Source: Mesostigma viride (taxonomy: Eukaryota > Streptophyta > Mesostigmatophyceae > Mesostigmatales > Mesostigmataceae). From it: DNA of 64,000 nt. A program made the translations under genes and the position numbers. The stretch spans positions 2,784,798 through 2,848,797 of the forward strand of contig RPFO01000296.1 of NCBI GenBank assembly GCA_009746045.1, written 5' to 3'. How positions within the stretch are numbered: position 1 is the stretch's first letter; every line of letters begins with the position of its first letter. Below the pieces are notes generated by a model. The model saw only the letters and a list, made by a program, of their open reading frames with translations. It was not told the DNA's origin and ran no database searches. Shown piece by piece: positions 57,406-64,000 of this stretch.

Positions 57406-60400
57406 CGGGGAAATGGGTATATTTTATTAGCCAATTATGGACCAAAGAGGTGAGAGGGGAAATGAGTATCAGCGAATCCTAATGAAGGTGGGCACACACA
57501 CGTGTGGCGGTGACAGGTGAAAGGCTAATAGGGCGCGTTATTAGACCAGGGAAGCCATTGGACCTGAGTAATGTCGCCATGAGGCATACTGGTGAATACC
57601 TGATTACGGCCCAGTAGATCATGAAAAAGCTGGAGCGGGCTGGGCTTGTCGTTATTGGGCCCTGGGTCCCACACCCTGTGTTGTTCCTGAGCTAACAGCC
57701 AGTAGCGGCGCATAGCCGCATTCCATAGGTATATAAAGCGCCGGACTACGCCGCCGCGGGTATACTCCTCGCGGACCTTAAAGACTGTCTCGTTGCGTAT
57801 GGTCCATATCGCGTATAGCATAGTAGTGCGTAGCCATATCCATTCTGCTTGGGAAACTGAAAGCTCGGTCCCTGGTGTGCCAGCAATACCGAAAATGATG
57901 GTACGCACGCTGATTGGGAGAGTGGGTGGCGATGCCGTCCATGCGGCCCAGATGTTAATGAGCCACGTCCAAACCCCAGGGAGATTACAATAAAGAAACC
58001 TGTGCTCAATGGTTTCACTAGGGTGCGTGCACAGGCATGATGCATCATGACCAAAACGCTCGTGGAGCGTAGCACAGACCCCTATCGCCCTATGCATCAA
58101 AAGGTGTTGTACATCAGTGGCCCTGCGGTCCACGAGAGGGTGGTCTACCGCCAGGGTAATCATCTTAACCCAAGTGTAGCCCGGCCAATGTATTCCCCAG
58201 CGGGCTCGGCCCGGATGGGGCTGATGGTACGTATGCAACAAGATATCATAACCCCAATCTGCGGTGTACTCAAAGATACATTTGCTGGTTCTGATGTCCC
58301 CCTTGGTTAAGACCCATCCAAATTCAACCGGGTCCAGATGTAGTAGATCGAGCCGTGTGTTGCCCACGTGTAGCCATGTAATGCTCTCAACCGGGGATAA
58401 TGGGTCCGGCTGGATCATGCAAGATCTTGGCACAGACCATGGGACTACGCGTATGCGGTGACACTGGGAAGCTGGCGTGTACGCATATAAGGTGGATAGT
58501 TGATACAGACACCCATTGTGGCCAGAAATAGCGTCCAGCAGTTGTAGTTGGAGCCCCTCATGTGGCAGAACCGTCACGACTAAACCCTTGCACGCAGGCG
58601 TGACTCCGTCGGCGTAGAAGCTAACCCAGTCGCCGGTTATAATTGGCTTGCGTGGGGCAGTCATCAATGCATGCCACGCAGCTGGTATCGCACTTATAAG
58701 AGTTTGCCACGCTTGCAGGGAGGGCATGTGGGAGACCCAAGTGCTGACCTCGTCGTAGCTGAGCCGTCGATACGCAGCGCCGTGCCCCAGGTAGAGGTCC
58801 AGCACCCTGACAATCGGCGGTGACGCGCGCAGAAAGCCATCATACGGGTTGTGTCCGTGGAGAGTGCCGAGGGGCTTGTTAGTAGCGTCTGTGATTAAGT
58901 CATTAAAAAAGAGTGGCTGCCGTGCCACCTCCTCCCTAGTAGTAGGAAAGACTAGGCGACCCGGCTTGAGCTTATTGTAACCTGTCCATATGCGCTGCCA
59001 GTACCATGGGAGTCCTTTGTACGAAATAAGGGTGCTGCCCAGTATGCCCGCCCCCAGTTGCCACGAGGTGCCACTAGCATGGGTGGAAAGAGAGGCTAGC
59101 GTTTCACGTGCAAGCATGCAGCCAGGGTGTGTGTTAACTCCCATAAAAGCGGATATCACTTGTTTAGCATACAGCGACCACAGACGCCATTGTATGTTGT
59201 GGAGCCCGAGGCCCCCGTGCACCCATGACATGAAGGACATCTCTCTGTTGATCCATCCGTGGACCGTGTGGGAGATTAAGCCTTTCTGTTTCCAGACAAA
59301 ATTGCTGCCAAGGCGTTGGATGAGCTGTGTGGTGGCATCATTGGGTGGGTGTGCTTGGCAATAATACAAGACCTTAGAGAACAACAGTTGGTTGACGATC
59401 AGGGTTCGCCCTCGTAGGCTCATGCGGTGGACGGCCCCCCAGCGCCCTGCGGTAAGGAGGACACCTGCAAGCTTGCCCACGTGGTTGGTTTCATCATACA
59501 TGAAAGAACGTTGTTCAGCCAAGCGTCCCTCGGGTGTGCAGCCGATGGGACAATTGTGCAAAAGGTGGTGATCCCCCGGCTTGACCCAGGTCACAGCCAG
59601 GTTGGGGAGGGCGTAGCGTAGGGTGTTGGTTTTGCCGATATGCAGTCCCGTGGACTTGAGCACATTGCATCGTTGTTGTGTGGCAACAGAATAGGTAGTG
59701 ATATTATCCATGACAGCATGCACTTCAGGCAGAGAGATACAAACATTTGTTGTGTCATCCACATAAGCCGTTTGGAATATACCTTTACCGTTACCTGTCG
59801 GGAAGCCCCGAATGCGAGGATCGTTCTGGTGTAGCCAGTAGAGTCCTGCGTGGGCCAGGAGAAATAGAATAGGGGACATGCAATCTCCTTGTGGTAGCGA
59901 TCGTGAGCTAGCGCCGGTCGCTGACTTGTGTCCGTCTATTAGTAAATACCAAGCCAGGGATTTGATCATACCCATAATGACGGTCATGAGTTGTGGGCCA
60001 AATCCTAGTGCGGTTAGAATGTGTTCTAGGTATTCCCAGCACATACGGTCAAAGGCTTTTTCAAAATCCCAGAACAATATGAAACCCTCTATATCGTCGC
60101 GCCAGGCTTTTTCCACAATGTCCATGATGAGGGTAATGCTGTCGTTGATGTGGAGATTGGCCCTAAAGCCCACTTGCTCCGGACCAATGAGGAAGTCTAG
60201 GACGGTGTATAAGCGTCGTTGGATTATTTTACTGATGATTTTGTACGCTACCGTAAGGAGACGGATTGGGCGGTAGTTTTTCCATAGAGTCTTGTCTCCT
60301 TTTTTGTACAGTAAGATAAGCGCAGATTCAGCCCATCTGCCGCTCACCTTACCGTGCCGCCAAATTTCAAGAATACATTCGTAAAAATCTATGTGTAGAA

Positions 60401-61273
60401 GGGACCAGAACGTTTTCCAGAATTCAATAGGCAGACCGTCGACCCCGGGGGCGCTACCGGTTTTGATGTGTTCCATAGCTGTGGTGGCCTCTTCCATGGA
60501 GGGGATTTGATCGAGTTCCTGCTGTTGAGCTGGTGTAAGGCGACGGGGAATGGCATGTAGGATTTTTTGCATGGCGGCAGATGAATCAGGATGGGGTTCG
60601 TTTAGAAAGAGAGTTGAGTAGTAGCGGTGACCACTCTGTAGTATGGAGGTGATGTCTCGGTGGCTGCCGTGTTCGTCTTGGATTTCCGTGATAGAGGAGT
60701 GAGCTTTAGGGGTAGGAATCAGAGCAAAGAACTCTTTGGTCATTCTTTCTCCTACCTGGTGCCACCACAGATTTTCTGAGTCTAGTGCTAATGTGTGACG
60801 CTCGAAACGTAGTTTGTCGAGTTCGGTCTGAGCTCTTTGAAGTTTTGTTAGTTCCGATTGATACAGGGTAGGCTTCGCTTGGAGTTTATTCACTATGCGT
60901 TGGTAGTACCGATAGTCCTGTCCTTTCTGGCGGCGGATATTTTGTGAATACAGTTGGGAAAATTCTAGAATGTTAGCTAGGCCCTCCTGCATCCAGCTGC
61001 AGCAGTCGGTGTAGCTACCCTTGCTGGCTCTCCACGACTGCCAGCGTGTCATGATCTCAAAGTAGTACTTATCGTCCGCGAGTAGTTGTTTGTTTAAGCG
61101 GGGAATGCCGGGGCCCCGGGCGGAGTTGGTGTGATGGGCCAGGGTAACGATGAGTGGGTAGTGATCCGAAAAATTAACAGAACGGTCGACCGATGCGTAG
61201 CAAACTAGGTCCGCCCATGCGGGTGTGATGTAGATTTTATCAAGACGACGAGTAGTGCGTACATTTAAACGTG
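57406..61273 (-). mobile_element. 5'-truncated LINE (3.87 kb)
   Basis: Bounded by 13-bp duplications TGGTCATTCATTT. It contains one long frame with RT and a terminal zinc domain. The 3' end (left) lacks a clear poly(A) and ends …AATAAAATATACCCATTTCCCCG. Truncation falls inside the endonuclease domain, as expected for incomplete target-primed reverse transcription. The frame is intact over 1,250 codons, so the insertion is recent. Confidence 0.9.
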
Positions 61274-61280
61274 TGGTCAT
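57525..61280 (-). CDS. LINE ORF2-type protein: endonuclease end, RT, zf-RVT
   Basis: The first residues carry the end of an APE-type endonuclease (RRLDKIYITP…NFSDHYPLIV, about 10-47). RT domain about 280-560: SAPGVDGLPIEFWKTF, YRPIRLL, FWDFEKAFDRM (catalytic Asp), SLPQGDCMSP, and TAYVDDT (YVDD in place of the more usual YADD). The C-terminus at about 1130-1170 has C-x-C…H…C (ASCLCTHPSETIEHRFLYC), a zf-RVT-like zinc domain. The ORF's ATG at 61278-61280 belongs to the target duplication, not the element, so the true protein start was lost. In intact elements it nicks target DNA and primes cDNA synthesis there. Confidence 0.9.
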   Translation of the reverse strand: MTTRLNVRTTRRLDKIYITPAWADLVCYASVDRSVNFSDHYPLIVTLAHHTNSARGPGIPRLNKQLLADDKYYFEIMTRWQSWRASKGSYTDCCSWMQEGLANILEFSQLYSQNIRRQKGQDYRYYQRIVNKLQAKPTLYQSELTKLQRAQTELDKLRFERHTLALDSENLWWHQVGERMTKEFFALIPTPKAHSSITEIQDEHGSHRDITSILQSGHRYYSTLFLNEPHPDSSAAMQKILHAIPRRLTPAQQQELDQIPSMEEATTAMEHIKTGSAPGVDGLPIEFWKTFWSLLHIDFYECILEIWRHGKVSGRWAESALILLYKKGDKTLWKNYRPIRLLTVAYKIISKIIQRRLYTVLDFLIGPEQVGFRANLHINDSITLIMDIVEKAWRDDIEGFILFWDFEKAFDRMCWEYLEHILTALGFGPQLMTVIMGMIKSLAWYLLIDGHKSATGASSRSLPQGDCMSPILFLLAHAGLYWLHQNDPRIRGFPTGNGKGIFQTAYVDDTTNVCISLPEVHAVMDNITTYSVATQQRCNVLKSTGLHIGKTNTLRYALPNLAVTWVKPGDHHLLHNCPIGCTPEGRLAEQRSFMYDETNHVGKLAGVLLTAGRWGAVHRMSLRGRTLIVNQLLFSKVLYYCQAHPPNDATTQLIQRLGSNFVWKQKGLISHTVHGWINREMSFMSWVHGGLGLHNIQWRLWSLYAKQVISAFMGVNTHPGCMLARETLASLSTHASGTSWQLGAGILGSTLISYKGLPWYWQRIWTGYNKLKPGRLVFPTTREEVARQPLFFNDLITDATNKPLGTLHGHNPYDGFLRASPPIVRVLDLYLGHGAAYRRLSYDEVSTWVSHMPSLQAWQTLISAIPAAWHALMTAPRKPIITGDWVSFYADGVTPACKGLVVTVLPHEGLQLQLLDAISGHNGCLYQLSTLYAYTPASQCHRIRVVPWSVPRSCMIQPDPLSPVESITWLHVGNTRLDLLHLDPVEFGWVLTKGDIRTSKCIFEYTADWGYDILLHTYHQPHPGRARWGIHWPGYTWVKMITLAVDHPLVDRRATDVQHLLMHRAIGVCATLHERFGHDASCLCTHPSETIEHRFLYCNLPGVWTWLINIWAAWTASPPTLPISVRTIIFGIAGTPGTELSVSQAEWIWLRTTMLYAIWTIRNETVFKVREEYTRGGVVRRFIYLWNAAMRRYWLLAQEQHRVWDPGPNNDKPSPLQLFHDLLGRNQVFTSMPHGDITQVQWLPWSNNAPY

Positions 61281-61286
61281 TCATTT
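61274..61286. repeat. LINE target-site duplication, right
   Basis: TGGTCATTCATTT, identical to 57393-57405. Confidence 0.85.
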
Positions 61287-62345
61287 ATTTGGAGCCTGCA
61301 CATCCTATATTAGATGCCCGGCAATGGCACCAACCACACTACACACAGTATCGTACCAAACTATTTCACTATCAAGCCCTGTGGACAATTTGGGACAAGT
61401 GTGTCTAAGCCTTGCTGACGATTTGGAACAGATGCCATGCACTCAGTGGCTTGGACCGTGTTGAATCCTTGAGGCGTGTTTATTTCGGAGAATCCTGCAG
61501 CCGTAGCTTACTGCCCATGGGCACTAGCAATCAGAAAATACTGCCCATGGGCACCATGCAACATTATCTATCCCGAAAGGCGACATTATTCATGCCGATT
61601 GCAGGCTCTGGGCGGAGGTAGGCAAGCAGGTCGCCAGTGAAGTGAATGTAACGGGCCTATCGGGCCATACCATATTCAATGCGCGACTGCCAATGGTGCG
61701 CCAAGCCGTGCGAACTAGGAGTTGTATGCGTCTGTGGAGCCCTCTATTACTGCAACCGCAAACACAAGGTATGTCGCGTTTTTCGCCCGTTCGTTAGCCA
61801 ATGAGCAGGCGCGTATTCCGTCCGCTGATACCTGCTCTTAGCATGCCTTGTTCCTTACATTTCTTGTGCTTTACTTTCACCTTGTCCTTCATTATTGGGT
61901 TTAGAGATTAATTTATTGTCTGCTTCTGCAAGCATCAAGAGATATTTCTTGAGTGAACGAGCTGGGAAACGGGGTTGGCTGATCTCGATCTGCGCATCAA
62001 TCGATGGCCTGGAGGCTCAGATTGCTTCTTCCTGGGATTTTGAAGAGAAGATGATCGTCCTAGACCACAACACTCCATGATCCAATCAAGACCAACGGCT
62101 TACGGCTCATGGTCACATCATCTCGTACCTTCTCAGGAACTCCACTGGCAAGCGTGCCATCGACATGATTGCGCCAGGATGGGGTCCCAGATGGCCAGGG
62201 CCTCCCTGGACCCTGCACTGTCCCGGTGTCTCCTGCTTGAGGGGGAGTTCACCGGCCAGGTATGCCGATGCTTGCTTTCTCACAGGTGCACGCCTGCCTC
62301 AGAATAAAAGCATCCGCCGCATGGCTGGGAGGGGCCCTGGTAAGA
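61287..62345. other. Unassigned DNA, no gene recognised
   Basis: No credible frame. Two exact copies of CTGCCCATGGGCAC (palindromic core TGCCCATGGGCA) lie 30 bases apart at 61511-61524 and 61541-61554. Confidence 0.4.
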
Positions 62346-62349
62346 GTTA

Positions 62350-62630
62350 TTGGTCGGTTCGTGGTCAGTTGTTGGTCTGTTTTTAGTCTGTTCTTGGTCG
62401 CTTCTTGGTCGCTTCTTGGTCGCTTCTTGGTCGCTTCTTGGTCGGTTCTTGGTCGGCTCTTGGTCGGTTCTTGGTCGGTTCTTGGTCGGCTCTTGGTCGG
62501 TTCTTGGTCGGCTCTTGGTCGGCTCTTGGTCGGTTCTTGGTCGGTTCTTGGTCGGTTCTTGGACTGTTCTTGGTCGGTTCTTGGTCTGATCTTGACCAGT
62601 CTGTTCTTGACCAGTCTGTTCTTGGTCGGC
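62350..62630 (+). repeat. Decanucleotide minisatellite (TTCTTGGTCG)n
   Basis: About 27 units of TTCTTGGTCG with G/C and C/T variants in a 10-11 bp period. The open frames across it on both strands are repeat translations. Confidence 0.95.
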
Positions 62631-62639
62631 CAGTGGCTG

Positions 62640-63999
62640 AGGCCGCATGTTGACAGAGCTTGCATGTATCAGCGGCGGATGATGGCCATGCCTTTGCTTG
62701 CCAGCGGTTCCGACACCCATTTGCTCAAAACTGGGTCTTGTGGTGCACGCAACGGACGCCTTTTGTGTCAATAAACCCGTTGCGTTAGGGAAATGGACGG
62801 CGGCGCTTGGACCTGTGTCTAACTTTGTGGGGATGGATCCAGGGTAGCAAACGTGCATATATGAACGAGGGTAAGCAGTACTTATGCCACTGTGAAAACG
62901 TAGCACAGCTTTCTCCCTGCCTTTATCTCCTCAGTACTGCAGAAGTTAGATCATTCAATGTCAAGTTCTAGGTAGTATCAATGAGACAACCAGTGTGTTT
63001 TACTGGCTGGAACGTGCATGCGTGTGTCCGTCATCCACCCCTCTGCGCCACTTTAGTTAACTGCACGGCCTGTCCGGCTCCCCTGTCCCACTCCCCTGTC
63101 CCACTCCCCTGTCCCACTCCCCTGCCGTACGGATGGGTTCCTCTGCTAACTATTTTCCCAGAAGGGGATAGTAGGTTTGCCGTACTTAAATACACACGAG
63201 TGTGTCCCTCGTCCTCCCTGCTTGTTGTTCACCTCGACTCACCCTTCGCCCAGAGGGAGGACGCGTGCCGGTTCCTGACCCGGCGCGGGTGGCACCATTC
63301 AAACAGCCCGTGGGGTGCCCTGTGCGGCTGCTGGCGTCCACCACCGGTACGAGGCACTGCAACAACGGACCAGCGGGCATCGTCCGCGTGTGACGGTGAG
63401 GGGGCCTGCTTGACCACGCCGCAATAGTTGCATGGTAAGATGTGATGTGGTGGCATCTGGCGCTGTGGCGCATTGATGCAAAAGGAAGATTCGCGGCCGC
63501 GTCGGGTGCACCCAATGCGGCCACATGTTTTAGAGGGTGCTATGGTCCTTGATTATGCTCTTTAGTAACCCTATCATTTAAGCTTAGCGACAAATACTAA
63601 CTTTGAGAAAGCAAGCGCACACGGCAGGGGCGGTGGGATGGAGTAAATGGGGGTTACAGAGTGGGCTTCTGAAGGGGGAAGCAAGAGAGGGGGGGGGGGC
63701 AGCAGGAGGAACCAGGGGCCTGGCCGGGTGGCCCGCATGCGGCAGCATGTCCGGGGGTTGTGCAATAACAGCCTCATCTGTAGAGGACGATGTTGATTCA
63801 GAAGTATGAATGATAATGAATGAGAAAGTGTGAATGAGTATGACCTCAAGGAATGCAGCACTTTGTGCCTGTTGCACACAGGGATGGTTGCGCCCCTTTG
63901 GATGTTTACTGGCCTAAGAACGCATTTACTGGCCTTAAATCGCGCTGAGAGCGCGAAGGCATGTGTGTGGCCGAATGCCTCACTCCGCCCCGCACCGAC
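62640..63999. other. Unassigned DNA, no gene recognised
   Basis: Contains a (CCCCTGTCCCACT)n tract of about 3.5 units at 63080-63122 and a G10 run near 63690. TCGCGCTGAGAGCGCGA at about 63940-63956 is a short hairpin. Open frames of 70-150 codons overlap on several frames and show no motif. Confidence 0.4.
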
Positions 64000-64000
64000 T

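Noticed and set aside
62249-62906. Frames of 79-208 codons over the decamer repeat
   Set aside because: Both strands and all frames read as 10-bp repeat translations.

Overview
The window is nuclear DNA of a eukaryote, almost certainly from the green lineage and most likely an alga with a large, repeat-rich genome. The evidence is: spliced exons with GT/AG borders; exons of a root-cap domain protein family known from land plants and related algae; an internal run of the plant-type telomere unit CCCTAAA; CACTA-type DNA transposons with a DUF4216-like coding end; a chromodomain Ty3/gypsy element; and a LINE whose protein ends in a zf-RVT-like zinc domain. I do not name a species. Most of the 64 kb is transposons and simple-sequence arrays; little is host gene.

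Layout. 1-1007: right end of a CACTA-like element (III) cut by the window edge. 1136-7808: CACTA-like element I (6.67 kb), holding a decayed retroelement fragment and a 236-bp palindrome. 9.9-18.9 kb, minus strand: exons of one secreted, root-cap-domain gene or gene cluster (exons at 18436-18852, a broken copy at 16758-17768 containing a 588-bp CACTA-type MITE, 13118-13947 and 9884-10221), with introns full of tandem repeats and a 1-kb hexanucleotide array. 19012-37078: a roughly 3.9-kb tetranucleotide satellite split by a Ty1/copia-like retrotransposon (19167-26650) and by CACTA-like element II (27936-34569). 37189-38393: four 206-bp palindromes spaced by 127-bp units at a fixed 333-bp period. 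41459-54754: a 13.3-kb Ty3/gypsy chromovirus-type element with 584-bp LTRs and a GCAGT target duplication, carrying two extra reading frames and a TTAA-flanked piggyBac-like insertion in its protease. 57406-61273: a 5'-truncated LINE with a 13-bp target duplication. The last 2.7 kb has minisatellites and no gene I recognise.

How the parts relate. Within the LTR elements the encoded domains work together: gag forms the particle, protease cuts the polyprotein, RT/RNase H copies the RNA and integrase inserts the DNA. Both LTR elements have nearly identical LTRs (recent insertions), yet their reading frames are broken at many places, so either they decayed quickly or the assembly carries indels. 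The CACTA-like elements share the terminus CACTAGGAAC but have subterminal arrays built from different short words. Where I can reconstruct the empty site they leave a 2-bp TG/CA duplication. Long Thr-His-Pro, Arg-Glu or Gly-Met open frames in this window are translations of simple repeats and are not annotated as genes.
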